Positions 53,711-62,122 of a DNA stretch of 64,000 nt are shown here, in pieces. Under the pieces are notes generated by a model. That model was not told the DNA's origin. It was given only the letters and a program-made list of their open reading frames with translations, and searched no databases. Both the position numbers and the translations under genes were made by a program. The DNA is from an uncultured Tissierellia bacterium. Its GTDB lineage: Bacteria > Bacillota > Clostridia > Tissierellales > Tissierellaceae. The DNA lies in NCBI GenBank assembly GCA_946402705.1, contig CAMIXG010000001.1, positions 124,001 to 188,000 on the forward strand, given 5' to 3'. How positions within the stretch are numbered: position 1 is the stretch's first letter; every line of letters begins with the position of its first letter.

Positions 53711-53739
53711 ATAATAAATGTTTTGCTAGTTAATGTCAA
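53711..53739 (-). promoter_or_regulatory. Promoter for T-box/ABC operon
   Basis: On the minus strand TTGACA (53734-53739) and TATTAT (53711-53716) stand 17 nt apart, just upstream of the first T-box stem. Confidence 0.75.
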
Positions 53740-53833
53740 GCAAAATTATAAAATAAAATTCTTGTTACATAAGAACTTGAAAATTGGATATAATATAGAG
53801 TGTGGAATATTATTAAAACTAAGGAGGTATTTT

Positions 53834-54379
53834 ATGAAAGAAGCAGTAGTATATATATCAATGAGTTTAGATGGGTATTTGGCAGATATAGATAATTCCG
53901 TAGACTGGTTATCAGGAGATGGTTCTGATTCTAATAATCCTGGAACATATGGAAAGTTTTTTGAAAGCGTAGATGTTGTTATCTTAGGAAGTAAAACTTA
54001 TAAACAAATAACTACAGAGCTTTCTCCAGATGAGTGGGTATATAAGGGTGCTAAGACTTATGTTATAACTAGAAATAAAGAACTTAAGGATGAATTAGAT
54101 AAGCAAATATATTTTACTTCAGAGAAACCAAGCGAATTAATTGAGAAAATTAGAGAAGAAAATAAATCGGATAAAGATATATGGATAGCTGGCGGAGCTA
54201 CTATAGTTAGCAATTTTATAGATGCCAATTTGGTGGATAGATATAGAATTACAGTTATACCAACATTATTGGGGAATGGCATAAATTTATTTAATAAATT
54301 AGGAAAAACTCATGATTTAAAACTTGTATCTAGTAAAGAATATAATGGAATGGTTGAACTAGAATATATTAATAGATAA
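53834..54379 (+). CDS. Dihydrofolate-reductase-family protein (RibD C-terminal type)
   Basis: This 181-residue protein has VVYISMSLDGYLADIDNSVDW (about 4-24), VVILGSKTYKQI (about 50-61), DIWIAGGATIVSNFID (about 121-136) and TVIPTLLGNGINLF (about 145-158), as in the YyaP/YwjB group. It binds NADPH, but the physiological substrate is usually unknown, and it is not the cell's folate DHFR by context. ATG 53834 follows AAGGAGG. A longer frame from 53669 runs through the T-box region and is rejected. Confidence 0.88.
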   Translation: MKEAVVYISMSLDGYLADIDNSVDWLSGDGSDSNNPGTYGKFFESVDVVILGSKTYKQITTELSPDEWVYKGAKTYVITRNKELKDELDKQIYFTSEKPSELIEKIREENKSDKDIWIAGGATIVSNFIDANLVDRYRITVIPTLLGNGINLFNKLGKTHDLKLVSSKEYNGMVELEYINR

Positions 54380-55127
54380 ATAATTCGTAATAATATTATG
54401 CAAACTTGACATAACTTAAACATAAAACAAACATAAACTTATTATGACAACTTAATAAGTTTGAAATAAAAGTATTCAAAATAAAATTATGTAAACTATA
54501 TTAAAATATTATAGAATGTAAGTATAAAATAATTATGTCTACTAAAATACTTGCTTTAAATTTAAGGGTCATCCCACAATCAAAATAAGTATTTTTATAA
54601 TCTAAATTTAAAGTAAAAATGGAAAAACGGTTTTAAGGCTCAAAAATGACCTGTAATCATTTTAAACCTTATAGACATGCAATTAATAGGAAAGGTTTGA
54701 GAAAGTCTAAAACAAGACTATTTTAAGAGGTCGAATTTTGGAGTATAAATTTCAAAACTAAATATTTTCATTGAAAACATAAGTAAAAAAATGAGTGTAA
54801 CAAAATACATAAAATATTACACTCGTTTTCATCTATCTCATATAGTGCTGTATTTTACAGGCTTAAGATAGATTTAATTTTAGTGTGCGAGTGTATTGTT
54901 ATTATAGGTATATAACACTTAGCGTATTGTTTATGGAGAGAATCTATGATAAAATTATAAGGAAAGCTAGTTTAAATGATTATATATAAATCTGGCAATA
55001 TTTATTTGATAAGTCTATTTTTGAAAAAAGTATACATAATAATATATTGTAAACTAAAATAAATGATACAGGCAATAAGCATACATAATTTAATTATGAA
55101 AACTTATTTTATAAGAGGAGGAATATT
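54380..55127. other. Long noncoding AT-rich region before the recombinase
   Basis: No open frame with a ribosome binding site was found in about 750 bp. It contains a bidirectional hairpin (54793-54824). A pair of inverted repeats AAAATACTT/AAGTATTTT lies near 54545 and 54590, and two copies of GTATTGTT near 54890 and 54922. Two TGTAAACT octamers occur near 54490 and 55050, the first inside ATTATGTAAACT. The region may hold recombinase sites or a decayed element; nothing is proven. Confidence 0.4.
54787..54830. terminator. Bidirectional terminator-like hairpin
   Basis: GAGTGTAA (54793-54800) pairs with TTACACTC (54817-54824), flanked by AAAAAA on the left and GTTTTC on the right. Confidence 0.6.
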
Positions 55128-55688
55128 TTGGCATTAGTACAACCAATAAGAGATAAAAAGATTTTAGATAAATTTAAGTTAGAAGTTTTAAAAAATAGTA
55201 AGAGAGATTATATAATTGTATTAATAGGAATTAATACTGGTCTTAGAATTGGAGATATAGTTCCATTAAAAGTAAAAGACGTTTATAAAAAAACTCATAT
55301 ATTTTTATTCGAACAAAAAACTGGTAAAAGCAAAAGATTCCCAATATCTCATATATCTAAAGAATTAAATGACTACATAGAAGAATATAATCTATCTCAA
55401 GAAGATTATCTGTTTCAAAGCAGGCAAATAGATTCTGATGGTATAAAGAGAAACATATCTACAACTCAGGCATATAGAAAATTAAAAGCTGCTGCAGACA
55501 AATTAAACATCCAGGACTTTGGTACCCATTCGCTTAGAAAAAGCTTTGGTTATCACTATTATAAGCAAAATAAAGATATAGCAAAGCTTATGACTATATT
55601 TAACCATAGTAGCGAAGCTATTACCATGAGATATATTGGTATAACTCAAGAGGCTATAGATGAATCTATGGTTAATTTCAGATTATAG
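55128..55688 (+). CDS. Catalytic-domain-only tyrosine recombinase
   Basis: This 186-residue protein is a tyrosine recombinase without the usual N-terminal core-binding domain. All catalytic residues are in place: Arg40 (TGLRIGD), Lys64 (QKTGK), His134-x-x-Arg137 (HSLRKS), His160 (FNHSS) and Tyr169 (MRYIG). Short integrases starting VQPIRD are common in Firmicutes phages and islands. The TTG start follows GAGGAGG. No other phage genes are present, so it may be a relic or serve a nearby site. Confidence 0.9.
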   Translation: MALVQPIRDKKILDKFKLEVLKNSKRDYIIVLIGINTGLRIGDIVPLKVKDVYKKTHIFLFEQKTGKSKRFPISHISKELNDYIEEYNLSQEDYLFQSRQIDSDGIKRNISTTQAYRKLKAAADKLNIQDFGTHSLRKSFGYHYYKQNKDIAKLMTIFNHSSEAITMRYIGITQEAIDESMVNFRL

Positions 55689-55770
55689 TTAACATAATAT
55701 AATTATGAATATTTATAGTGGTAGTAAAAACTAATTTTAAATTATAACTTCCTATATGTATTATTAAGAA

Positions 55771-55813
55771 AATAGAAATGAATACTAAGGGTAATCATTT
55801 CTATTTTTTATCT
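55771..55813. terminator. Terminator between recombinase and pspC genes
   Basis: AATAGAAATGA pairs with TCATTTCTATT, and TTTTATC follows. It lies between convergent genes. Confidence 0.75.
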
Positions 55814-55837
55814 TTTTTTATATTATCTTTCTTTTAT

Positions 55838-56053
55838 TTAGTCTTCGTTTCTATATTCTCTATCATAAGGGTCTCTTATGGGTATTATTATTGCAGCTAA
55901 AATATATAGAAAAATTCCACTACCATATGCTAGTACAAGTGCTGCACAAACTAATCTTACTATTGTCGAGTCTATATCAAAATATTCTGCTATACCACCA
56001 CATACACCAGATAGCATTTTATCAGTTGTAGATCTATATAATTTCTTTTTCAT
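55838..56053 (-). CDS. PspC-domain membrane protein
   Basis: This 71-residue protein has the PspC signature KLYRSTTDKMLSGVCGGIAE, YFDIDSTIVRLVCAAL and one to two hydrophobic helices (about 30-58). PspC-domain proteins are linked to membrane stress. GGGGGCGTCC, not a classical SD, lies upstream; the start is supported by family length. Divergent from the Mn-riboswitch. Confidence 0.9.
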   Translation of the reverse strand: MKKKLYRSTTDKMLSGVCGGIAEYFDIDSTIVRLVCAALVLAYGSGIFLYILAAIIIPIRDPYDREYRNED

Positions 56054-56130
56054 TATGGACGCCCCCTTTGTATTTATATGTATCCTTGGTATAATTCTAA
56101 CATAAAATTCTACTTTATACTCTAAAATAT

Positions 56131-56159
56131 TTGACTTTTTTCATATCAAAGGATATAAT
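56131..56159 (+). promoter_or_regulatory. Promoter of the yybP-ykoY leader
   Basis: TTGACT (56131-56136) and TATAAT (56154-56159) stand 17 nt apart, immediately upstream of the riboswitch. Confidence 0.8.
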
Positions 56160-56164
56160 TTATT

Positions 56165-56290
56165 CTTGATAGGGGAGTAATTAGCATATTTATATAGATA
56201 TGTAATAAAGTCAACATCGTGATATTCTATATCTGGCTTTATTTTAAAAAATGAGACTTATCTGCTTTGTGCAGATAAGTCTTTTTTATT
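56165..56290 (+). promoter_or_regulatory. yybP-ykoY manganese riboswitch
   Basis: The conserved GGGGAGTA (56172-56179) and AAAGTCAACATCGTGA pair through a small hairpin with CTGGCTTTAT, as in the Mn2+-sensing yybP-ykoY class. A terminator follows (AGACTTATCTG and complement, 56253-56287, with six T). Mn2+ binding is expected to prevent termination and turn on the downstream P-type ATPase gene. Confidence 0.87.
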
Positions 56291-56333
56291 TGCATAACTA
56301 CTATAAAAATATATTACATAGGGAGATGATTTT

Positions 56334-58994
56334 TTGGAAAAGAAAATTTTAGGTTTAAGTGACAAAGAAGTTTTAGCATCTAGAGAGTTGTATGGTAGTA
56401 ATACTTTATCACAAAAAGAAAAAGAAGGTTTTGGTAAAAAACTACTAAATGCCTTTTGGGGAGATCCGATTAATAGGATATTAGGTGCTGCCCTACTAAT
56501 TAATGTTGTATTCTTTTTCTTAGGAAAGACAGAATGGTATGAGTCATTGGGGATAGCTATAGCAGTAGTAATATCTACTACCATATCTGCCTGGTCAGAA
56601 TACTCTAATGAAGAATCCTTTCAGAAATTGCAAGAAGATGCTTCTAGGATAAAAATTAAAGTTTATAGAAATGGACAGATTGAAGAAATATTAATAGATG
56701 ATATAGTTCAAGGTGATTACATTCTATTACAAGCTGGAGATAAAATACCAGCAGATGGACACCTAGTAGATGGACAGATAGATGTTGATCAATCTTCTTT
56801 AAATGGAGAAAGTAAGGAAGCTGAAAAATATGTTAGACCAGATGAATACATGCAGCCAGAAGAGATAGATTTTTTAAATCCCCACGAACTATACCGTGGT
56901 AGTGTTGTATGTTTAGGTGAAGGAGTTATGCTTGTTGATGTAGTTGGTGACAATTCTGTCTTTGGTAATATAGCCAGTGAAATGCAGGTTGAAGAAAGAG
57001 AATCACCACTTACAGTTAAACTAGGGGATTTAGGTAGTAAAATTAGCAAGTTTGGATATTTAGGAAGTTTAGCTATAGCTTTTTCCTTCTTATTTAAGAA
57101 AATCGTACTTGATAATGGCTTTGATATAAATCTAATAATGGGATATTTTTCTAATTGGCAAACTCCTTTAAATGATTTTGTAACAGCTATTATATTAGCC
57201 ATAATCATAATAGTTGTGGCTGTTCCAGAAGGACTTCCAATGATGGTGGCTATGGTACTTTCTCTAAACATGAAAAAGTTGTTAAAGGATAATATTTTAG
57301 TTAGAAAATTAGTCGGAATAGAAACAGCAGGATCTTTAAATATATTATTTTCTGATAAAACAGGAACAATAACAAAGGGACAACTAGAGGCAGTAACTTT
57401 TATTGACGGAAATCTTAATGATTATGATAGTGTAGATACATTATCTGATAATATGAAAGATATTTTAACAACATCTATAAAATCAAATACTAATGCTGTT
57501 ATTGTAGAAAATGATGGAAAATTGGAGCCCTTAGGTGGAAATGCAACTGAAAGAGCCTTGATAAATTTTGTTATAGATGAAAAGGTAGACACTGGTATTA
57601 AAACTATAAAAACAGTACCCTTTAATAGTGAAAATAAGTATTCTGCAACACAAATTGGTGGATTATATAATCTAACTCTAGTAAAAGGAGCATCAGAAAG
57701 AATAGTAGAGAAATGTAGTTTCTTTTATGATAGTGAAGGAAATAAGCTTAAGTTAGATGATAAGTCCCAATTAATGAATAAGGTATCAGAATTAGCTAAT
57801 AGGTCTATAAGGGTTATAGCACTTGCTACAAGCGAAGAAGCTCTATTAGATGAAAATGACTTTAAGGACTTAACCCTAGTTGGACTTATGGGAATTAGAG
57901 ATGATTTGAGAATAGAATCAGTTGAAGCTATAAAAATGGTTAAAAATGCTGGTGTTCATGTTGTCATGATAACAGGTGATAATAAACAAACTGCAACAGC
58001 CATTGCTAAAGAAGCAGGTATAGTAACTAGTAGCTCAGATGTAATTTTAACTTCTACAGAACTAAAAGAATTAACAGATGAAAAAGTTAAAGAGATACTT
58101 CCTAACCTAAAGGTTATATCTAGAGCTCTTCCTATGGATAAATCTAGGCTAGTAAGAATATCACAAGAGTTAGAGTTGGTTGTAGGTATGACAGGAGACG
58201 GAGTTAATGACTCACCTGCTTTAAAGTTAGCAGATGTAGGTTTTGCTATGGGTAGTGGAACTGAAGTAGCAAAAGAAGCTGGAGATATTGTTATACTAGA
58301 TGATAATTTTAAATCCATAACTAAAACTATTTTATATGGAAGAACAATCTTTAATAATATTAGAAAGTTTATAGTATATCAAATGGCTGTTAATGTAGGG
58401 GCTATTATAATTGGATTTGTAGGGCCTTTTATAGGGATAGAGTTTCCCTTATCTATGACACAGATGTTATGGGTTAACTTGGTAATGGATACACTGGCAG
58501 CTTTAGCATTTGGAGGAGAACCTGCTCTTGATAAATATATGGAAGAAGCACCAAAATCAAGAAGTGAAAATATAGTAAATAAGGATATGTGGAGCTCTAT
58601 AATAATAAATGGTGTTTTTGTAGCGGTTATAAGTGCTTTCTATTTAAAAAGCAGCTTAATACAAGATTTCTTTAGGGTTGGACCTAGTAATAATCCTGAT
58701 ATTTATTACCAAACAGGCTTCTTTACTTTCTTTATGTTTTTAAATGCATTTAATATATTTAATGCAAGAACTTCAACTATACACCTATTAGAAAATATTG
58801 GACAAAATAAAGGATTTATAAAAGTAGTAGCCTTTATATTTACAGTACAAGTATTGATGACTTATCTAGGTGGAAATATTTTAAGAACAGCAGGACTTAA
58901 TTTAAGAGAATGGATACTGATAATTGGTATGTCTTTCTTAATAATACCAGTAGATATGATTAGGAAAGTTTTAAGGGACAAATTTTTTAAATAA
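56334..58994 (+). CDS. PMCA-type cation-translocating P-type ATPase (likely Mn2+/Ca2+ exporter)
   Basis: This 886-residue P2-type ATPase has the actuator motif SSLNGESKEAEK and PEGLP in M4 (VPEGLPMMVAMVLSL). It also has phosphorylated Asp341 in SDKTGTITKG, MTGDGVNDSPALKLADVG in the hinge, and Asn/Asp ligands in M6 (WVNLVMDTLAALAF). The TTG start follows GGGAGATGA. Control by a Mn2+ riboswitch argues for manganese export, as for Lactococcus YoaB and the pneumococcal MgtA. Calcium transport cannot be excluded. A strong terminator follows. Confidence 0.93.
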   Translation: MEKKILGLSDKEVLASRELYGSNTLSQKEKEGFGKKLLNAFWGDPINRILGAALLINVVFFFLGKTEWYESLGIAIAVVISTTISAWSEYSNEESFQKLQEDASRIKIKVYRNGQIEEILIDDIVQGDYILLQAGDKIPADGHLVDGQIDVDQSSLNGESKEAEKYVRPDEYMQPEEIDFLNPHELYRGSVVCLGEGVMLVDVVGDNSVFGNIASEMQVEERESPLTVKLGDLGSKISKFGYLGSLAIAFSFLFKKIVLDNGFDINLIMGYFSNWQTPLNDFVTAIILAIIIIVVAVPEGLPMMVAMVLSLNMKKLLKDNILVRKLVGIETAGSLNILFSDKTGTITKGQLEAVTFIDGNLNDYDSVDTLSDNMKDILTTSIKSNTNAVIVENDGKLEPLGGNATERALINFVIDEKVDTGIKTIKTVPFNSENKYSATQIGGLYNLTLVKGASERIVEKCSFFYDSEGNKLKLDDKSQLMNKVSELANRSIRVIALATSEEALLDENDFKDLTLVGLMGIRDDLRIESVEAIKMVKNAGVHVVMITGDNKQTATAIAKEAGIVTSSSDVILTSTELKELTDEKVKEILPNLKVISRALPMDKSRLVRISQELELVVGMTGDGVNDSPALKLADVGFAMGSGTEVAKEAGDIVILDDNFKSITKTILYGRTIFNNIRKFIVYQMAVNVGAIIIGFVGPFIGIEFPLSMTQMLWVNLVMDTLAALAFGGEPALDKYMEEAPKSRSENIVNKDMWSSIIINGVFVAVISAFYLKSSLIQDFFRVGPSNNPDIYYQTGFFTFFMFLNAFNIFNARTSTIHLLENIGQNKGFIKVVAFIFTVQVLMTYLGGNILRTAGLNLREWILIIGMSFLIIPVDMIRKVLRDKFFK

Positions 58995-59002
58995 AATAAG
59001 AT

Positions 59003-59042
59003 AAAAGAGCCTTGTAGCTATTATAGCTACAAGGCTCTTTTC
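59003..59042. terminator. Terminator after P-type ATPase
   Basis: A long stem (59003-59021 with 59024-59041) with A- and T-rich ends serves both the ATPase and the convergent small gene. Confidence 0.88.
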
Positions 59043-59060
59043 ATATACTTAAGTAAAATT

Positions 59061-59207
59061 CTATTTTTTGTTTTCTATTTGCTGCTTAGACTCTGTATTA
59101 TCCAAAGGTTTTTTTGTGTACTTGCTATAGAAGATTCCAAATATAATTGTAACTCCTAGTATTATATATAGTATTTTATTTGTCTTATTATTTTTACAAC
59201 ACTTCAT
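59061..59207 (-). CDS. 48-residue single-helix membrane protein
   Basis: This small gene reads MKCCKNNKTNKILYIILGVT, then IIFGIFYSKYTKKPLDNTES and KQQIENKK-stop. It has one hydrophobic helix (about 12-27), a double Cys at residues 3-4 and a charged tail. AAGGAGTGAT at 7-8 nt before the ATG makes it convincing despite its size. Family unknown. It lies between the ATPase and lexA. Confidence 0.65.
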   Translation of the reverse strand: MKCCKNNKTNKILYIILGVTIIFGIFYSKYTKKPLDNTESKQQIENKK

Positions 59208-59306
59208 AATATCACTCCTTACATATATAATACCACTATAAAGAGATATTGAGAATAACTATCAATAATAAGATTTAGATAAAAGAAAAAACCTCTTATC
59301 AAGGTT

Positions 59307-59954
59307 TTAAACTTTTCTATATAAACCTACTACCTTACCTAATATTGAAACATTTTTAGATAAAATTGGCTCCATAGTATCATTTTCAGGCTGCAATCTT
59401 ATATAGTCTTTTTCCTTATAGAATTTTTTAAGTGTAGCCTCATCTTCGATAAGTGCCACAACAACATCACCATTATCTGCTGTTTCTTGTTTTCTAACTA
59501 ATACCTTATCTCCATCAAATATACCTGCATTAATCATACTTTCACCCTGAACATTAAGTATAAAGGCTGTATAATCCTTTATAACATCATACGGTACTGG
59601 CATAAAGCCTTCTAGATTTTCCACTGCCAAAATAGGCAGTCCAGCTGTTATCTTGCCAACTATAGGTACATTTACAATGTTTCTACCATCACCAGCACTA
59701 GTAAGTCCACCATGAGTTTTAGGTATGTCATCATAGCTAGTACCAATAACTTCTATAGCTCTAGGCTTAGTAGGATCTTTTCTAATATATCCTTTTTCCT
59801 CTAATTTTTTCATATGAGAATGTACAGTTGAAGTGGATTTTAGTCCTACACCCTTGCAGATTTCTCTAACTGCAGGTGGATAACCCTTATTTTGAATTTC
59901 TGATTTAATATACATCAGGATATTTAATTGTTTTTCAGTTAAATCTTCATACAT
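59307..59954 (-). CDS. lexA: LexA repressor
   Basis: This 215-residue LexA has a winged HTH ([20 protein letters not shown], 26-45), the cleavage site Ala104-Gly105 (KITAGLP), catalytic Ser139 (QGESM) and Lys176 (ATLKKFY). It represses SOS genes and cleaves itself when RecA is active. Its promoter carries LexA-like boxes, indicating autoregulation, and the divergent yneA gene is the classic partner. AGAGGTG precedes the ATG. Confidence 0.96.
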   Translation of the reverse strand: MYEDLTEKQLNILMYIKSEIQNKGYPPAVREICKGVGLKSTSTVHSHMKKLEEKGYIRKDPTKPRAIEVIGTSYDDIPKTHGGLTSAGDGRNIVNVPIVGKITAGLPILAVENLEGFMPVPYDVIKDYTAFILNVQGESMINAGIFDGDKVLVRKQETADNGDVVVALIEDEATLKKFYKEKDYIRLQPENDTMEPILSKNVSILGKVVGLYRKV

Positions 59955-59990
59955 AATTACACCTCTTTCCTAATTAGGATACTTTACACA

Positions 59991-60018
59991 ATTATACCAC
60001 ATTTTTCTAGATAATCAA
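59991..60018 (-). promoter_or_regulatory. lexA promoter
   Basis: On the minus strand TTGATT (60013-60018) and TATAAT (59991-59996) stand 16 nt apart. The LexA-like box at 60017-60028 overlaps the -35. Confidence 0.75.
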
Positions 60019-60101
60019 ACAAATGTTCTTTTTTATATAAAAAACTATTGACGAGGAACATTTGTTCGTGTATTATATTATTTATAGAAGAACACTCGTT
60101 C
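60017..60101. promoter_or_regulatory. Three LexA-like SOS boxes
   Basis: Boxes of the Gram-positive GAAC-N4-GTTC type: 60017-60028 AAACAAATGTTC (one mismatch), 60056-60067 GAACATTTGTTC (perfect) and 60090-60101 GAACACTCGTTC (perfect). They cover both lexA and yneA promoters. Confidence 0.88.
60048..60076 (+). promoter_or_regulatory. yneA promoter with LexA box in the spacer
   Basis: TTGACG (60048-60053) and TATTAT (60071-60076) are separated by 17 nt, and the perfect LexA box fills the spacer. Confidence 0.8.
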
Positions 60102-60119
60102 GATTGTGGAGGGATAAAA

Positions 60120-60419
60120 ATGAAAGCTAAATATAATTTGAAAAGAGAAAAACTAATTTTCACAATAATAATTACAGTTTTAGTTTTATCATCTAGTTTA
60201 ATAATCAATAAAATACTATTTTCAAACAAAGCATATAGTTCAGATAGGGTATATGAAATGGTTTATGTAAAGCAAAATGATACCATCTGGGATATAGCTA
60301 TTAAATATAATAAATCAGATAGGGATAATCGTCAGGTTGTAGATGAAATAAGACATTTAAACAATCTACAGTATAGATATATACAACCTGGTGATCTAAT
60401 AAAAGTCCCAGTTAATTAA
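60120..60419 (+). CDS. yneA: YneA-like SOS cell-division suppressor (membrane + LysM)
   Basis: This 99-residue protein has an N-terminal helix (about 12-34) and an extracytoplasmic LysM domain (VYVKQNDTIWDIAIKYNKS... ending YIQPGDLIKVPV). Size, topology, and position divergent to lexA under perfect SOS boxes match YneA/SosA, which delays division after DNA damage. ATG 60120 follows GGAGGG; the upstream frame start at 60048 is inside the promoter. Confidence 0.88.
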   Translation: MKAKYNLKREKLIFTIIITVLVLSSSLIINKILFSNKAYSSDRVYEMVYVKQNDTIWDIAIKYNKSDRDNRQVVDEIRHLNNLQYRYIQPGDLIKVPVN

Positions 60420-60456
60420 GCCTCATACTTAAAATTTAATATATGCCAATAGGCAG

Positions 60457-60498
60457 CAAAGCCATCTATAAATTATTATAGGTGGCTTTGTCTTTTTA
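60457..60498 (+). terminator. Terminator after yneA
   Basis: CAAAGCCATCTATAA pairs with its near-complement (60476-60490, with G-U) and is followed by TCTTTTT. Confidence 0.85.
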
Positions 60499-60601
60499 AG
60501 GTAAATTATATAAAGAAAGTCATGAATAAAGTTAGTAGATAAATATAAACTAGATGGTTTATGATGTCTATAGTCTTTTACAATTATATCTGTTTATGTA
60601 G

Positions 60602-60622
60602 GGGTGGTATGCAATACCACCC
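60602..60622. repeat. Short perfect hairpin at the end of an ATPase relic
   Basis: GGGTGGTAT and ATACCACCC frame GCA. It marks one border of the relic below. Confidence 0.5.
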
Positions 60623-60740
60623 ACTAACGCTAGGTGTTCATATGCTGGTATCTTATCTCCAGCTTGTAATAGAATATAATCACCTTGAACTATATCATTA
60701 AAATCTTTTATTATTAATTGTTTTTCAAATAGATTTTTTT
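60619..60740 (-). pseudogene. P-type ATPase fragment (actuator-region relic)
   Basis: The minus strand encodes, in one frame, NLFEKQLIIKDFNDIVQGDY then ILLQAGDKIPAYEHLALVG. Twelve of these residues (DIVQGDYILLQA) and GDKIPA match the actuator region of the ATPase at 56334. There is no start and the rest of the gene is missing. It is a broken relative, perhaps from a deletion or duplication. The 60498-60834 stretch otherwise holds nothing I recognise. Confidence 0.8.
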
Positions 60741-60834
60741 ATTTAAGATAGAATTAGATTATAAATGTTATTACGAATTATCAATTATGATAATATCTTA
60801 AATAACATAATCTTCTAAAACCTTGCTTTTTTAT

Positions 60835-61101
60835 CTAGATAAGTTTCCAGAATAAAATTATAAGAAAAAAACTTAACACCAGGCATAAATTAACTATCAA
60901 ATATAGGTGTTTTTTCTCTATAAGGCTTGTTACTACACCAATTAAACCTAGTATCCTAGTAATACGAAATATGATTGCTCCCATTGGTTTTACTTGTCCA
61001 TTAGCCAAGGGTTTCATAATATTATTTGGAGCTAAGAAACCTATCATGATACAAGTCACTCCCAATATAATAGTTATCTTAGGGATAGTTTCAATTTTCA
61101 T
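60835..61101 (-). CDS. Small three-helix membrane protein
   Basis: This protein of about 88 residues has hydrophobic segments at about 7-25, 43-58 and 68-86. I do not recognise it. ATG 61101 is spaced well from AAAGGG. GTG 61110 and ATG 61107 are nearer to the SD and less likely. It lies between an ATPase relic and a hairpin at 61181. Confidence 0.5.
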   Translation of the reverse strand: MKIETIPKITIILGVTCIMIGFLAPNNIMKPLANGQVKPMGAIIFRITRILGLIGVVTSLIEKKHLYLIVNLCLVLSFFLIILFWKLI

Positions 61102-61180
61102 ACTCATCACCCTTTTCTATAAAATATCAAGGTATAAGACTTCCTACTGTTTATATACTCATAAAATGCATTTATACTCC

Positions 61181-61222
61181 AATAATAATAAAAGAGCCTA
61201 TTATAGGCTCCTTTATTATTAT
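61181..61222. terminator. Bidirectional terminator
   Basis: AATAATAAAAGAGCCTA pairs with TAGGCTC-TTTATTATT (one mismatch). A- and T-rich ends. Confidence 0.75.
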
Positions 61223-61233
61223 ATCTATGTATC

Positions 61234-61458
61234 TTAATCTATTTCTTCATAATTATTTTTTGCATTTAGTTCTCTATTTCTAAGTATCTTTTCTTTTTCT
61301 TTATTTTCATTTTCTTCTAATATTTTTTCTTGTTCTATTCTAAAGCTTTCCCAGCTCTTTTCTTCTCTATTCTTATGAACCTTAAAACCTAAAAATACGA
61401 AAATTATAATTATACTTAAGCTTCCTAGTTTAATTATGCGCTTCCGATTTTTACTCAA
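61234..61458 (-). CDS. Small single-helix protein with charged coiled tail
   Basis: This 74-residue protein has a basic start (SKNRKRIIKLG), one helix (about 11-28) and a Glu/Lys-rich helical tail. Start is TTG with GGGAGG 8 nt upstream. Function unknown; could be a division or wall-associated membrane peptide by layout only. Confidence 0.55.
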   Translation of the reverse strand: MSKNRKRIIKLGSLSIIIIFVFLGFKVHKNREEKSWESFRIEQEKILEENENKEKEKILRNRELNAKNNYEEID

Positions 61459-61717
61459 TATATCAACCTCCCATATGTTTTAGATGATTATTTCGCCCTT
61501 ATTTTATTTCCGATTGTCATTCAATCATCAGTATAAGTCAGCTTATTATAATCATCTATCTATAAATATTTTATATTATAGATTTCCTTAACATATATTA
61601 TATATCAAAACGCATATTTTTATAATAGAAATTTTTAAAATACGATATTTTAAAGTAAAAATTGGTATTTAGGATTCTTTATGATATCTATTATATTAAT
61701 TGTATACAATGTTAGAG

Positions 61718-62122
61718 TTATTTTATCTTATACATAGACTTTAATGCATTTATCTGCTCTACAGAATGTTCTATCGATTTAATTACTAATTCTTTATCTC
61801 TTTGCCCTATTTCAACCCCATCTATTTCTATATAAGATGATTCTCTTAATATACCTGCTATATCATTGTTTTTTGAATAATTAATATTCATGTCTTCACT
61901 TATACCTAAAAAATAGTCTGCGGATATATCAAAATGCTTACATAATCTATATAAACCTGATAGAGCAACTCCTGATCGTCCTGTTTCAATATTAGATACA
62001 TGGTATCTAGTTACATTTAGGATACAAGCCAATTCTTGCTGGAATATTTTATTGTCTTTTCTTAATTTTTTAATCTTTTTTCCAAGCTGATTAAATAACT
62101 CATTATCTAATTTATTCTCCAT
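61718..62122 (-). CDS. XRE-family helix-turn-helix regulator
   Basis: This 134-residue protein has an N-terminal HTH (LGKKIKKLRKDNKIFQQELA, CILNVTRYHVSNIETGRSGV) with the family YRLCKHFDISADYFLGIS (about 59-76). A C-terminal helical part of about 50 residues has no known domain. It stands alone between long AT-rich stretches, with GAGGGG upstream of the ATG. Target unknown. Confidence 0.88.
   Translation of the reverse strand: MENKLDNELFNQLGKKIKKLRKDNKIFQQELACILNVTRYHVSNIETGRSGVALSGLYRLCKHFDISADYFLGISEDMNINYSKNNDIAGILRESSYIEIDGVEIGQRDKELVIKSIEHSVEQINALKSMYKIK

Noticed and set aside
53669-53833. Longer start for the DHFR-like protein
   Set aside because: The added residues are unrelated to the family and fall in the T-box promoter region; ATG 53834 has a strong ribosome binding site.
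54460-54500. A complete chromosomal dif site
   Set aside because: Only the right 12 bases match; the left arm has few matches, and in AT-rich DNA a 12-base match is not rare enough alone.
60971-61237. 88-codon plus-strand frame
   Set aside because: It is antisense to the better supported small membrane gene, passes through a terminator hairpin and lacks a ribosome binding site.
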